Counted from the first letter of the stretch, positions 6,773 to 14,892 are shown. The stretch: DNA of 64,000 bases from SIG636 sp045535465 (GCA_045535465.1 JAZSLS010000016.1:1-64000); one strand, 5' to 3'. Translations and numbers: made by a program. The notes: generated by a model not told the origin, from the letters alone.

Positions 6773-7936
6773 TTAAGAGAGCATTTTTCCTAGGTCGGCT
6801 ATAATATCTTCCGCATCCTCAATACCTACGGAGAGGCGAATAAGTCTGTCGGTGATGCCTATGCGGTTACGCACGTCGGCAGGTATAGAAGCGTGAGTCT
6901 GAGTTTGGGGATAGGTGATAAGAGTAGCGGTGCCGCCAAGGCTTTCCGCAAACATAATCATATCGCCGCCGCAAAGCACCTGCTCCACCTTAGATGCATC
7001 CTTAATAGAAAAGCTTATCATACCGCCAAAGCCCGTGGTCTGGCGCATAGTAACGTCAAAGGAGGGATGCTCCTTGTCGCCAACAAAGTAAACCTTTTCA
7101 ACAGCAGGGTGACCCTTAAGGAACTCTGCAACCTTGATGGCGTTTTCCTCGTGCCTCTTCATACGAAGCGCAAGAGTCTTTATGCCGCGAAGCACAAGCC
7201 AGCTATCAAAGGGCGCAAGGCCGCTGCCCTCGGTACGAAGGATAAGCCCCATACGCTTTTCAAGCTCCTCGTTGTTTACCACAACAAAGCCCGCAGTGGT
7301 ATCGTGATGACCCGCAAGGAACTTTGTGCCGCTGTGGATAACCACGTCAGCGCCAAGCTCGATAGGCTTTTGGAAATAAGGGGTAAGGAAGGTGTTATCA
7401 ACAACCAAAAGCGCACCGCAGTTTTTTGAAATCTCGGCAATAGCGGCAATATCCGCCACCTTCATCATAGGGTTGGTAGGGCTTTCAAGATATATCATCT
7501 TAGTGGTGGACTTAACTGCCGCCTTAACGGCCTCGGTGTCGCCTACGTCAACCGCAGTAAACTCCACGCCAAAGTGCTTCCAAAGCTCCTCTATCTGACG
7601 GTAGGAGCCGCCGTAGATATCATCGGAAACGACAACGTGCTCACCGGACTTAAGCAGAGAGAAGGTTGCGGTAACAGCCGCAAGACCGCTGGCAAAGGCA
7701 AAGCCTGCAGTACCGCCCTCAAGAAGAGCTATGGTGTTTTCCAGCTCAAATCTGGTAGGGTTATCGCAACGGCTGTAGCTAAACTTTATATTAGAGTTAA
7801 GGCCGGGGTTTTTGTAAGTAGAGGTTTGATATATGGGATAGCTGATAGCGCCCGTAAGGGGGTCACAGCCCTCGTAGCCGTGTACCACTACGCTGTCTAC
7901 CTTGCGTGTAAACTGCTTGTTGTTCTTATCTATCAT
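6773..7936 (-). CDS. trans-sulfuration PLP enzyme (cystathionine synthase/lyase family)
   Basis: A 387-residue Cys/Met-metabolism PLP enzyme. The Schiff-base lysine is Lys 205 in HSGTKFLAGH, the pyridine-nitrogen Asp is in LLVVDNTF (Asp 180), and the fold I hallmarks YSRCDNPTR and FASGLAAVTA are present. The family includes cystathionine gamma-synthase, cystathionine beta- and gamma-lyase, and O-acylhomoserine sulfhydrylase; the motifs do not separate these safely, although SGTKFLAGHHDT-TAG is closer to lyase or beta-lyase annotated members. The start has AAGGAG upstream. It follows a phosphoesterase gene by 24 bp on the same strand. No SAM riboswitch or T-box was seen upstream. Confidence 0.88.
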   Translation of the reverse strand: MIDKNNKQFTRKVDSVVVHGYEGCDPLTGAISYPIYQTSTYKNPGLNSNIKFSYSRCDNPTRFELENTIALLEGGTAGFAFASGLAAVTATFSLLKSGEHVVVSDDIYGGSYRQIEELWKHFGVEFTAVDVGDTEAVKAAVKSTTKMIYLESPTNPMMKVADIAAIAEISKNCGALLVVDNTFLTPYFQKPIELGADVVIHSGTKFLAGHHDTTAGFVVVNNEELEKRMGLILRTEGSGLAPFDSWLVLRGIKTLALRMKRHEENAIKVAEFLKGHPAVEKVYFVGDKEHPSFDVTMRQTTGFGGMISFSIKDASKVEQVLCGGDMIMFAESLGGTATLITYPQTQTHASIPADVRNRIGITDRLIRLSVGIEDAEDIIADLGKMLS

Positions 7937-7960
7937 AAAAAGGTCTCCTTACCTAAAAAA

Positions 7961-8659
7961 TCAATCTATTAGCAAAGGGCGAAAGCCCAGCTCATCGGCG
8001 GAGATAAGCATAAGATCGCAAACGCCGTAGCTTTTTTCCAAAAGGTTGCGTGGAGCGCCGTGGAGATGACCGTAATAGCAACGCTTTACGGCAAACTCCT
8101 TAATAACCTCTGCCACAGGGGCGCATTTTACACCTCTAAAGCAGGGCGGGTAATGAAGGAAAACAATTATCTCGTCCCCTTCCTCTGCCATTTTTACGCC
8201 TTCCTCAAGAGAACGGCGCAGCCTGCCTGCTTCACGCAGGGCAATTTTCTCGTCATCGGGGCCGTAAACGCTGTCCGGAAACCATCCTCGGCTGCCGCAT
8301 ATAACCTTGTTTTCCACCTTGTAGGCGTTGTTAAACAAAAAGCTTATGCTGGTAGCGCCTATGCTGTCCCTAAATGCGTTTAGCTTGGTAAGGGTTCCCC
8401 ACCAATAATCGTGGTTGCCCTTGCCTATTATCTTCTTGCCCGGTAGACTATGGATAAAAAGCAGGTCCTTTTCGGTATTGTCAAAGCGCATACCCCAGGA
8501 GATATCACCGGGGATAACCACGGTATCCTCCTCGGTAACGGTTTCACGCCACTCCTTTTCCAGCCTTTCCTTATGGTTAGACCAAGCGGCGCCGAAAACG
8601 TCCATAGGTTTATCGGTGCTTTCGGAAAGATGCAGGTCTGCTATAACGTACAAAGCCAT
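7961..8659 (-). CDS. calcineurin-like metallophosphoesterase
   Basis: A 232-residue cytosolic protein of the calcineurin-like phosphoesterase superfamily. The metal-binding motifs appear in order: ADLHL (D-x-H) at residues 8-12, VVIPGDISW (G-D) near 50, GKGNHDYWW (G-N-H-D/E) near 80, VFLHYPP near 166 and GHLHG near 198. All ligands look intact, so it should be an active two-metal phosphoesterase; the substrate is unknown. It starts 3 bp after a small membrane protein gene and is followed by the PLP enzyme, suggesting a three-gene minus-strand operon. Confidence 0.9.
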   Translation of the reverse strand: MALYVIADLHLSESTDKPMDVFGAAWSNHKERLEKEWRETVTEEDTVVIPGDISWGMRFDNTEKDLLFIHSLPGKKIIGKGNHDYWWGTLTKLNAFRDSIGATSISFLFNNAYKVENKVICGSRGWFPDSVYGPDDEKIALREAGRLRRSLEEGVKMAEEGDEIIVFLHYPPCFRGVKCAPVAEVIKEFAVKRCYYGHLHGAPRNLLEKSYGVCDLMLISADELGFRPLLID

Positions 8660-8662
8660 AGA

Positions 8663-8944
8663 CTACTCTTCCTTTTTCTTGTCAAGCCATATACCGGGCA
8701 AGGTGCTGACAAAAGCGATACCGCTTATTACTCTTACCCATTTTTCAATATTTTCGTTTTTAATAAAATCTTCGTTGGAATAATACCAAATAACACCTGT
8801 AAGCGCAAGAAGCAAAAGGGTAAGCACCGCCCTTATAACGGTACCGCCGTTGGTGTTTGGGTCGCTGGCGCTTTTGGCACGGATTACCGTCACAAGGGCG
8901 CCTGCAAAGATAAGAGCTACGATAATATATTTTGCTAAATACAT
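8663..8944 (-). CDS. small membrane protein
   Basis: A 93-residue protein with hydrophobic segments at about residues 4-20, 34-52 and 66-83 and a charged C terminus (WLDKKKEE). No family is recognised. The ATG at 8944 is preferred because an AGGATGTGAG purine-rich site lies just before it; an in-frame ATG at 8986 has no clear ribosome-binding site. It is the first gene of the probable operon with the phosphoesterase and the PLP enzyme. Confidence 0.6.
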   Translation of the reverse strand: MYLAKYIIVALIFAGALVTVIRAKSASDPNTNGGTVIRAVLTLLLLALTGVIWYYSNEDFIKNENIEKWVRVISGIAFVSTLPGIWLDKKKEE

Positions 8945-9032
8945 TTTCTCACATCCTATATGATAAAGTACGCAAAAGCCGTGCATAATATATACAGGCT
9001 AAAAAACTTTTTTGAAAGGTTGGTTTTAAAAA

Positions 9033-9218
9033 ATGGAAAAAACGTTATTTGGTAAAGACAAGTCTGCACCCATTAAAGGCATAAGCTGCGCCGTAAAGAA
9101 CTGCGAGCACCACGACGGAAGCTGCTATTGCACCGCAGGCAAGATAGCCGTTGGGCCTTCAAGCGCCTGCTGTTGCTCCGACACGGTTTGCGCAACCTTT
9201 AAGCCCAAGGCGCATTAA
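9033..9218 (+). CDS. DUF1540 domain protein
   Basis: A 61-residue protein with the DUF1540 cysteine pattern: ISCAVKNCEHHDG, then SCYCTAGKIAVG, then a Cys cluster ACCCSDTVC and a closing TF. DUF1540 proteins are short, Cys-rich and probably bind metal; their function is unknown and they are widespread in Clostridia. A GAAAGG ribosome-binding site precedes the ATG. It is divergent from the membrane protein gene at 8944 and convergent with thrC. Confidence 0.85.
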   Translation: MEKTLFGKDKSAPIKGISCAVKNCEHHDGSCYCTAGKIAVGPSSACCCSDTVCATFKPKAH

Positions 9219-9289
9219 AGCTTGTATGCCCCAAGCTCTTAACGCAGTCTGCCGCCTTTGATTTATCGAAAGACGGGCAAACCTTAGCG

Positions 9290-10774
9290 TTAAAGACGTT
9301 CTGCCGCAAACTCCTCAACACAACCGTCAATTTCTGTCTTATCCGCAAGGCGGGTAAAGCGAACGGACTTGGAACGAAGTGCGGAAAGGTTGGCAGGTGC
9401 GATAACGCCGCTTATTTCCTCAAGGGCGGTAACACAGTCAAAATCCTCGGCAGGTACTTCACCGCCCATAGCGGAAAGCACGGCACGGGGGAACTTATAG
9501 GGAGAAGCGGTGGATGCTACCAGCATAGGAGTAGTGTCGCCGCTTTCCTTTGCATAAAGGTCGGCACAGTACAAGGCAACCGCCGTATGAGGGTCGCAAA
9601 GGTAGCCGTTTTCCTTAAAGTATCTGTTAATAGTAGCGTAGGTGTCGTCCTCGCTGCAGAACTTGCCCACAAAATCCTTTGCAAGAATATCCTTAGTCTC
9701 GGTATCTACACTGAAAACGCCATCATCCTTCAGGGCTTCCATAAGACTCTTACACTTTTCTGCGCCCAGCGCAAAGTACAAAAGCCTTTCAAGGTTGGAG
9801 GATATAAGAATATCCATAGAAGGGGATATGGTGGTGTAGAAGGGACGGCGGCGGTCATAAACGCCGGTATCAAAGAAGTCGGTAAGTATATTATTGCTGT
9901 TGGATGCGCAAATAAGCTTGCCAACGGGAAGCCCCATTTGCTTTGCAATATATGCTGCAAGAATGTTGCCGAAGTTGCCTGTGGGAACGGTAACGTTCAT
10001 AGTATCGCCCATCTTCAAAGCGCCGTTTTTAACCATATCGCAATAAGCGGAGACGTAGTAAACTATCTGAGGTGCAAGTCTGCCCCAGTTTATGGAGTTG
10101 GCGCTGGAGAAGAAAAGACCGTGGCTTTTCACCATCTCAGCCGCTTCAGCGCTGGTAAAGATGCGCTTTACTGCGCTTTGTGCGTCGTCAAAGTTGCCCT
10201 TAATGGCGCAAACGGAAACGTTGCCGCCTTCCTGAGTTGCCATTTGAAGCTTTTGGATAGCGGAAACGCCCTCGCTGGGGTAGAATACCTGTATGCGAAC
10301 ACGAGGAACGTCTGCATAGCCTGCAAGAGCTGCCTTGCCCGTGTCACCGGAGGTGGCAACAAGAATAAGAGCGTCCTTTTCCTCGCCGCATTTGTCAAGA
10401 GAAAGAGAGAGAAGGCGGGGCATAATCTGAAGCGCCATATCCTTAAAGGCGCTGGTAGGCCCGTGCCAAAGCTCCAGCACGTAGTTGCCCCCTGCCTTTG
10501 CGATAGGTGCGGCGTTTTCACCCCAACGCTCTGCGCTGTATGCCGCTTCGGCGGATGCCTTAAGCTCCTTTTCCGTATAGTCGGTAAGGAAAAGAGAAAG
10601 CACTGCCGCTGCCCTGTCTGCATAGCTCATATCGCAAAGCCTTGTAATAAAAGCCTCGTCAATAGCGGGAATACTGTCGGGAACGAACAAGCCGCCGTCA
10701 GCGGCTATGCCGTTTTTAATTACGTAAGCGGCACTTCTTGCGCCGTCGTTACCTCTTGTGCTGTTGAATAACAT
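9290..10774 (-). CDS. thrC: threonine synthase
   Basis: A 494-residue PLP enzyme that converts O-phosphohomoserine to threonine. It is the long threonine synthase type, starting MLFNSTRGNDGARSAAYVI. The PLP lysine is Lys 111 in TSAFKDMALQ, and the ATSGDTGKAAL and GNFGNILAAYIAKQMG motifs are intact. The ATG at 10774 is preceded by GGAGAG, which overlaps the last codons of yraN, so it is translated from the end of the rplS-lepB-rbgA-rnhB-yraN run. No homoserine kinase or dehydrogenase gene is adjacent. Confidence 0.95.
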   Translation of the reverse strand: MLFNSTRGNDGARSAAYVIKNGIAADGGLFVPDSIPAIDEAFITRLCDMSYADRAAAVLSLFLTDYTEKELKASAEAAYSAERWGENAAPIAKAGGNYVLELWHGPTSAFKDMALQIMPRLLSLSLDKCGEEKDALILVATSGDTGKAALAGYADVPRVRIQVFYPSEGVSAIQKLQMATQEGGNVSVCAIKGNFDDAQSAVKRIFTSAEAAEMVKSHGLFFSSANSINWGRLAPQIVYYVSAYCDMVKNGALKMGDTMNVTVPTGNFGNILAAYIAKQMGLPVGKLICASNSNNILTDFFDTGVYDRRRPFYTTISPSMDILISSNLERLLYFALGAEKCKSLMEALKDDGVFSVDTETKDILAKDFVGKFCSEDDTYATINRYFKENGYLCDPHTAVALYCADLYAKESGDTTPMLVASTASPYKFPRAVLSAMGGEVPAEDFDCVTALEEISGVIAPANLSALRSKSVRFTRLADKTEIDGCVEEFAAERL

Positions 10775-10776
10775 AT

Positions 10777-11196
10777 CTATCTCTCCGTTTTTAAAACATT
10801 TTTTGTGTGTATTATCTGCAGGGGCTTTTCCCCTTTTAAGCTTACCTCTATAAGGTCGTAGCGATAGCCGTAGTACCTAAGCCCAAAGCGCAGTCTGCCT
10901 ACGTAATAGGGAACTTTGCCGCCCACGCCGTCCACACGCATAAACCAATATGCCGCTTTTTTCAGGCTTTTTTCCTTTGCGTAGCTAAGCTCCTGCCAAG
11001 GCGCGCCTCGCCACGCCGAGCTTTTGCTTTTAACCTCGGTAAACACAAGCACGCCTTTGTGCAGCGAAACTATATCCAGTTCCCCGCCGTAGGTGCTGTA
11101 GTTAACCGTAATTATCCTGTGGCCCTTACGCTTAAGATAGGCTTCGGCTATCTCCTCACCAATTTTGCCAGATGTCTTGCTGTTCAAAGCTGTCAC
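10777..11196 (-). CDS. YraN family (UPF0102) endonuclease-like protein
   Basis: A 139-residue protein of the UPF0102/YraN family, which has a restriction-endonuclease-like fold. Visible motifs: GKIGEEIAEAYLKRKGHRI at the N terminus, GGELDIVSLHKGVLVFTEVKSK (E-x-D ... E-V-K catalytic-like residues) in the middle, and RFGLRYYGYRYDLIEV near the end. It starts at GTG 11196 or TTG 11187; either way it overlaps the end of rnhB by 30-41 bp on the same strand. The rnhB-yraN pairing is conserved in Bacillota. The biological role is unknown; a nuclease activity is inferred from the fold. Confidence 0.88.
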   Translation of the reverse strand: MTALNSKTSGKIGEEIAEAYLKRKGHRIITVNYSTYGGELDIVSLHKGVLVFTEVKSKSSAWRGAPWQELSYAKEKSLKKAAYWFMRVDGVGGKVPYYVGRLRFGLRYYGYRYDLIEVSLKGEKPLQIIHTKNVLKTER

Positions 11197-11791
11197 CCAA
11201 GGTCTTTCTTAAAAAGCTTTTTCTGTGCAAGGGACAAGGGCCGTACTTAAGTATTGCCTGCTTATGCTCCTTGGTGGGGTAGCCCTTATGCTTAGCAAAG
11301 CCGTAGCCGGGATAAAATTTATCCATCTCCATACAAAAAGCATCCCTCTCCACCTTGGCAAGGATGGAAGCCGCCGCAATAGAAGGGCTTTTACCGTCAC
11401 CCTTTACCACGGGGATTGCCGTAATATCAAAATCCCTTGCCGTGTTACCGTCGATAAGCGCCAAATCGGGCTTGTGCTTAAGCTTGGCTATGGCACGGCG
11501 CATTGCCAGCATAGATGCGTTAAGAATGTTTATCGCCTCTATCTCATATACCTCTGCGTGTGCAACGGCGTAATCTATTGCCTTTGCCTTTATCTCCTCC
11601 ACAAGACGCAGCCTTTTTGCCTCAGACAGCCTTTTGGAGTCGTCAAGCCCTTCTATAATTACATCTCTGGGCAGCACAACTGCAGCCGCAAAAACGGGAC
11701 CTGCCAAGGGGCCTCTGCCCGCTTCGTCACAGCCGCAAACTACGGTAAAGCCTTTTTCGTAATATTCGTTTTCGATATCCCAGTTAAGCAT
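11156..11791 (-). CDS. rnhB: ribonuclease HII
   Basis: A 211-residue RNase HII, which removes ribonucleotides from DNA. The catalytic carboxylates are Asp 22 and Glu 23 in GCDEAGRGPLAGP, Asp 114 in LALIDG and Asp 132 in KGDGKSPSIAAASILAK. The C-terminal YGFAKHKGYPTKEH motif is normal. It lies 23 bp after rbgA and overlaps yraN, as in many Clostridia. Confidence 0.95.
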   Translation of the reverse strand: MLNWDIENEYYEKGFTVVCGCDEAGRGPLAGPVFAAAVVLPRDVIIEGLDDSKRLSEAKRLRLVEEIKAKAIDYAVAHAEVYEIEAINILNASMLAMRRAIAKLKHKPDLALIDGNTARDFDITAIPVVKGDGKSPSIAAASILAKVERDAFCMEMDKFYPGYGFAKHKGYPTKEHKQAILKYGPCPLHRKSFLRKTLGDSFEQQDIWQNW

Positions 11792-11814
11792 AAGACCTAC
11801 TCCTTTCCTGTTTC

Positions 11815-12660
11815 TCAGTCAAGAGTTATTCTGCCTATTTTACCGCCACGGAATTCATCTAACAGGCAGATAGCAAACCTTTCGGTATCCGCTATGCCGC
11901 CACGCTGTAAAAAGCCGCGCTTTCTTGTCATACGCTCAAGCAGCTCCTCGGGGTTTTCGCCCTCCACTGCCGTAACCTTGTATCTTGCCTCCATAAGAGC
12001 AGGATACCTTTCCATAAGAAGCGCCGCAAGTCTGGCGGCAATATCCGTAAGGTCAAGTATCTCGTCCCTGATAGCGCCTGTAAAGGCAAGCTTTTCGCCC
12101 ACGCTTTGGTCCTCAAACTTATGCCAAAGAAGACCGGGAGTATCCAGCAGCTCAATACCGCCGGGGGCGCTTATCCATTGGGTACTGCGGGTAACGCCGG
12201 GGCGGTCCTCCGCCTTTGCCTTGTTGGTACCCGTAAACTTGTTTATAAAGGTGCTTTTGCCCACGTTGGTTATACCCAGCACCATTCCTCTAATTTTTCT
12301 GCCTGCCATACCCTTGTCGGCGTATTTTTTAAGCTTTTCCGCCACAAGAGCCTTTATGGCAGGAGTTATCTTGTCATAGCCCTGCTTGGTTTTGCTGTCA
12401 ATCGCTATAACGTAAGCACCCTCTGCCTCCAGCGCACGCTTATGCTCCGCCGTCCTTGCAGGGTCGGACAGAGTGCATTTGGTAAGCAAGGTAAGCCTTG
12501 GCTTATCGGCGCATATATCCTTAAGGTCAGGGTTGCGGCTGGACATAGGTATGCGGGAGTCAAGAAGCTCCACCACAAAATCCGCAGGGACAAGGCTTTT
12601 AAGCAAAGCACGCTTTGCCGCCGCCATATGACCGGGATACCATACTATCGGCTCGCTCAT
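11815..12660 (-). CDS. rbgA: ribosome biogenesis GTPase YlqF/RbgA
   Basis: A 281-residue circularly permuted GTPase needed for 50S subunit maturation. It starts with the family's WYPGHMAAAKR, then G1 GITNVGKS at 129-136 with INKFTG, then G3 LLDTPGLL at 171-178. The permuted G4 at 60-63 reads TKCT instead of (N/T)KxD, losing the Asp that normally confers guanine specificity. Its start overlaps the lepB stop by 4 bp (ATGA), implying translational coupling. The order lepB-rbgA-rnhB is typical of Bacillota. Confidence 0.92.
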   Translation of the reverse strand: MSEPIVWYPGHMAAAKRALLKSLVPADFVVELLDSRIPMSSRNPDLKDICADKPRLTLLTKCTLSDPARTAEHKRALEAEGAYVIAIDSKTKQGYDKITPAIKALVAEKLKKYADKGMAGRKIRGMVLGITNVGKSTFINKFTGTNKAKAEDRPGVTRSTQWISAPGGIELLDTPGLLWHKFEDQSVGEKLAFTGAIRDEILDLTDIAARLAALLMERYPALMEARYKVTAVEGENPEELLERMTRKRGFLQRGGIADTERFAICLLDEFRGGKIGRITLD

Positions 12661-13379
12661 TCTACCCTCCCAAATTCACTAAAGGGCCCTATGCGAAGCA
12701 ACACTCTGCCAAGTATACGCTCCTTTTCAAAGCAGCCTGCCATACGGCTGTCAGAGGAGCCGTTGCGGTTATCGCCCATTGCAAAGAACATATTCTTGGG
12801 CACGGTAAACTTGGCGTAGGTAACACGGTTGCTTTCATCCACCGTTCTGGTAACGGAGGCGTTGGTGTTAATCCACTCGTGGCTTTCCATAGGTCTGCCG
12901 CCTTCAAACTTTACGTAGGCTTCGTCAAGCTTCACACCGTCAACGGTAACAGCCCAGTTATCAAAATCTATCTCCACGGTCTGACCGCCCGTGGCTATAA
13001 CACGCTTGATGATATATTTGTCGCTGAACTTGCCCATACCATCCGTATCCAGCACAACTATGTCACCCGTTTCGGGGGTGTAAAACATATTGGAGATAAT
13101 AAGCTTATCCTCGTGCTGGAGAGTGTTGGTCATAGAAGTGCCGTTAACCGTAACAAAACGGAAAACAAACACAAAAAGTATCATCATAAGCACAAGGGCG
13201 TGACAAAAGGTCTCAAAGCAATCAAAAAGCTCACCAAAAAGCTTGCCCTTTTTTTCGCCTTCCTTACAGTCCTCGGTTGTTTCCTCGTCCTTTACTTCTT
13301 CCTTTTCCTCAAAAGCCTGCGCCTCTTCTGCAGCTTCCTCGGTTTCTTCTACGTTGTCCTTATCAAATAAATCTGCCAT
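12657..13379 (-). CDS. lepB: signal peptidase I with acidic N-terminal extension
   Basis: A 240-residue type I signal peptidase. The catalytic Ser 82 is in VNGTSMTNTL and the Lys 125 general base is in KYIIKRVIATGGQTV; the box E motif GDNRNGSSDSR is present. One membrane segment (about 60-78) precedes the active site. Residues 1-45 are an unusually long cytoplasmic extension made mostly of Glu, Asp and Lys. It is between rplS and rbgA, the usual place in Clostridia. Confidence 0.93.
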   Translation of the reverse strand: MADLFDKDNVEETEEAAEEAQAFEEKEEVKDEETTEDCKEGEKKGKLFGELFDCFETFCHALVLMMILFVFVFRFVTVNGTSMTNTLQHEDKLIISNMFYTPETGDIVVLDTDGMGKFSDKYIIKRVIATGGQTVEIDFDNWAVTVDGVKLDEAYVKFEGGRPMESHEWINTNASVTRTVDESNRVTYAKFTVPKNMFFAMGDNRNGSSDSRMAGCFEKERILGRVLLRIGPFSEFGRVE

Positions 13380-13402
13380 TTAAAAAACACTCCAAAAAAA
13401 TA

Positions 13403-13439
13403 ACGCACGCACGTACGCGCACACACGCACACGCGCGTA
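13403..13439. other. 37-nt alternating purine-pyrimidine tract
   Basis: Every step from 13403 to 13439 alternates purine and pyrimidine, made mainly of CG, CA and AC steps. Such tracts can adopt left-handed Z-DNA under negative supercoiling. It lies in the gap between lepB and rplS, immediately downstream of the rplS hairpin and about 23 bp from the lepB start codon. Confidence 0.85.
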
Positions 13440-13475
13440 AAATACAAAAGTGCCCGTGAGAACAGACACTTTGTA
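13436..13475 (-). terminator. possible rplS terminator or attenuator
   Basis: On the minus strand TACAAAGTG (13467-13475) pairs with CACTTTTGTA (13443-13452) with one bulge, around an inner stem GTGTCTGT / ACGGGCAC with two G-U pairs, followed by TTTTA. The T-run is short, so read-through into lepB is expected. Confidence 0.5.
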
Positions 13476-13496
13476 TAAAGCAAAATACGGCGGAAA

Positions 13497-13844
13497 TTAC
13501 TTAACGATCTTTTCCTTAACCTTAGCGTATTTGCCAACCCTACCACGGAGGTAGTAAAGCTTAGCACGGCGAACCTTACCGCGACGGGTTACTACAACGT
13601 CCTGTACGTTAGGGCTATGAAGCGGGAAGGTCTTTTCAGTACCTACACCGTAGGAAATACGGCGAACGGTAAAGGTTTCGCTAACACCGCTGTTTCTCTT
13701 TGCAATAACAGTACCCTCAAAAATCTGGGTTCTGGTTCTTGAGCCTTCCACTATTCTCTGATGTACCTTAACGGTATCACCAACCTCGAACTTGGGAAGC
13801 TCCTTCTTAAGCTGCTCATCTGTAAAAGCCTTTAAAAGATCCAT
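13497..13844 (-). CDS. rplS: 50S ribosomal protein L19
   Basis: A 115-residue L19 of normal length: an N-terminal helix (MDLLKAFTDEQLKKELPKF), GDTVKVHQRIVEGSRTRTQ, the FEGTVIAKRN strand and the conserved RRGKVRRAKLYYLRGRVGK tail. It has a strong GGAGGA ribosome-binding site and a structured leader. It is the first gene of the run rplS-lepB-rbgA-rnhB-yraN-thrC. Confidence 0.97.
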   Translation of the reverse strand: MDLLKAFTDEQLKKELPKFEVGDTVKVHQRIVEGSRTRTQIFEGTVIAKRNSGVSETFTVRRISYGVGTEKTFPLHSPNVQDVVVTRRGKVRRAKLYYLRGRVGKYAKVKEKIVK

Positions 13845-13913
13845 AAAAGCTCCTCCTTTTTTCTATTGCGTTCTTGCCGAGCCGCAGAGGACCGCAACGT
13901 AATTATTCACCGA
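13845..13913 (-). promoter_or_regulatory. rplS 5' leader, candidate L19 autoregulatory element
   Basis: The transcript between the promoter and rplS can fold with outer arms TTGCG / CGCAA around a GC-rich core containing GGTCCTCTGCGGCTCGGC. Firmicutes rplS genes often carry an L19 leader RNA; the position and TTGCGGTCC-type core fit that element, but the match is from memory of the family and not from a covariance search. Confidence 0.5.
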
Positions 13914-13942
13914 ATTATACCATGCTTTTTGCCTGTTTGCAA
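13914..13942 (-). promoter_or_regulatory. sigma-A promoter for rplS operon
   Basis: On the minus strand TTGCAA at 13937-13942, a 17-bp spacer, then TATAAT at 13914-13919. This is close to consensus and correctly placed for the rplS leader. Confidence 0.8.
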
Positions 13943-14044
13943 TACCTTTTTTAAATTTTTTTGTTAATTCGCCCCCTTAAGCTGCATTTTAGGTTTGTTT
14001 GGCGGGGATTTGTTAAAAAATCCTGCCATTTTTTAGGCAATTTG

Positions 14045-14074
14045 TTGACAAAGGCGTCCTTTTTGTGGTAAAAT
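14045..14074 (+). promoter_or_regulatory. sigma-A promoter for minD-mgsA-aspS
   Basis: TTGACA at 14045-14050, an 18-bp spacer and TAAAAT at 14069-14074. It rules out the upstream GTG at 14065 as the start of the next gene, because that codon lies inside the promoter. Confidence 0.75.
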
Positions 14075-14109
14075 TACAAACTGAGGATATATGGGGAGGT
14101 TTGTGCCTT

Positions 14110-14892
14110 TTGGGTAGGATAATATTTGTTACTTCCTTTAAGGGAGGCGTTGGTAAAACCACGCTTGCCGCAGGTCTTGCCGCCGCCCTTACCACCTTGG
14201 GTAAGAAGGTTTTGGTGGCAGATGCCGACTACGGCAACCGCTGTATGGACTTGGTGCTGGGTATGGAAAGCGACGTGCTTTTTGACAGTGCCGACGTTAT
14301 ATGGGGCAGAACGGAAACGGTTAACGCCGTTATACGCCACGGCGAAAACGAGCGTCTTTACTTTTTGCCTGCGCCTGCTTTTTCCAAAGAGGGCGTTCCA
14401 CCTGTAAGGGTTGCAAAGCTTTTTGCCGAGCTTAAGGAGGAATACGACTTTATTATTGTTGACTCCTCTGCCGAAGACAGCGAGGTTTACCGTGCCTTTG
14501 CACGAAGCGCCGATGACGCTGTTGTTGTTACCTTCCATCAATCTACGGCGATACGTGCTGCCGAAAAAACAGCGGCTATGCTGTCGGAGCTTGGCTTTTC
14601 CAACATTCGTTTAATTATTAACTGCTTTCACTACGCCTTAGCGGCTGACGGTGTTTTGCCCGACGTGCTGGATATAATACAAAGGGCGCACATACAGCTT
14701 TTGGGGCTTATTCCTCACGATATGGCAGTGCCCGCCGTGCAGGAAGCTGGTATGCTTTCCTTTACCAACCCAAACCGACGTCTTATGGTTTACGAGGCGG
14801 CAGTGCTTAACACGGCTAAGCGTCTTTGCGGCATAAACGTGCCCTTACTTAAAGACGTTTACAAGCCAAAAAAACTTAGAAAATATCTTTAA
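14110..14892 (+). CDS. minD: MinD/ParA family ATPase
   Basis: A 260-residue P-loop ATPase. The deviant Walker A motif KGGVGKTT (residues 11-18) and the DADYGNRCMDLVLGME segment match MinD, the membrane-bound ATPase of division-site selection. The TTG at 14110 is chosen: GGGGAGG lies 11 bp upstream and translation then begins MGRIIFVTSFKGG, the usual MinD start. The C terminus is a short basic segment (YKPKKLRKYL) that could act as the membrane-targeting helix. No minC or minE is adjacent; mgsA follows, a neighbour also seen next to minD in other Clostridia. ParA-like roles cannot be excluded. Confidence 0.8.
   Translation: MGRIIFVTSFKGGVGKTTLAAGLAAALTTLGKKVLVADADYGNRCMDLVLGMESDVLFDSADVIWGRTETVNAVIRHGENERLYFLPAPAFSKEGVPPVRVAKLFAELKEEYDFIIVDSSAEDSEVYRAFARSADDAVVVTFHQSTAIRAAEKTAAMLSELGFSNIRLIINCFHYALAADGVLPDVLDIIQRAHIQLLGLIPHDMAVPAVQEAGMLSFTNPNRRLMVYEAAVLNTAKRLCGINVPLLKDVYKPKKLRKYL

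Noticed and set aside
7937..7960. SAM riboswitch or T-box before the trans-sulfuration gene
   Set aside because: Only 24 bp separate it from the phosphoesterase gene, and no such elements precede the operon.
9219..9289. Convergent terminator between the DUF1540 gene and thrC
   Set aside because: TTAACGC / GCGTTAA and a weak inner stem can pair, but mismatches and lack of a T-run make it too weak to list.
14065..14109. GTG at 14065 as start of the minD-like gene
   Set aside because: It lies between the -35 and -10 boxes of the promoter; TTG at 14110 has the ribosome-binding site and gives the usual MinD N terminus.
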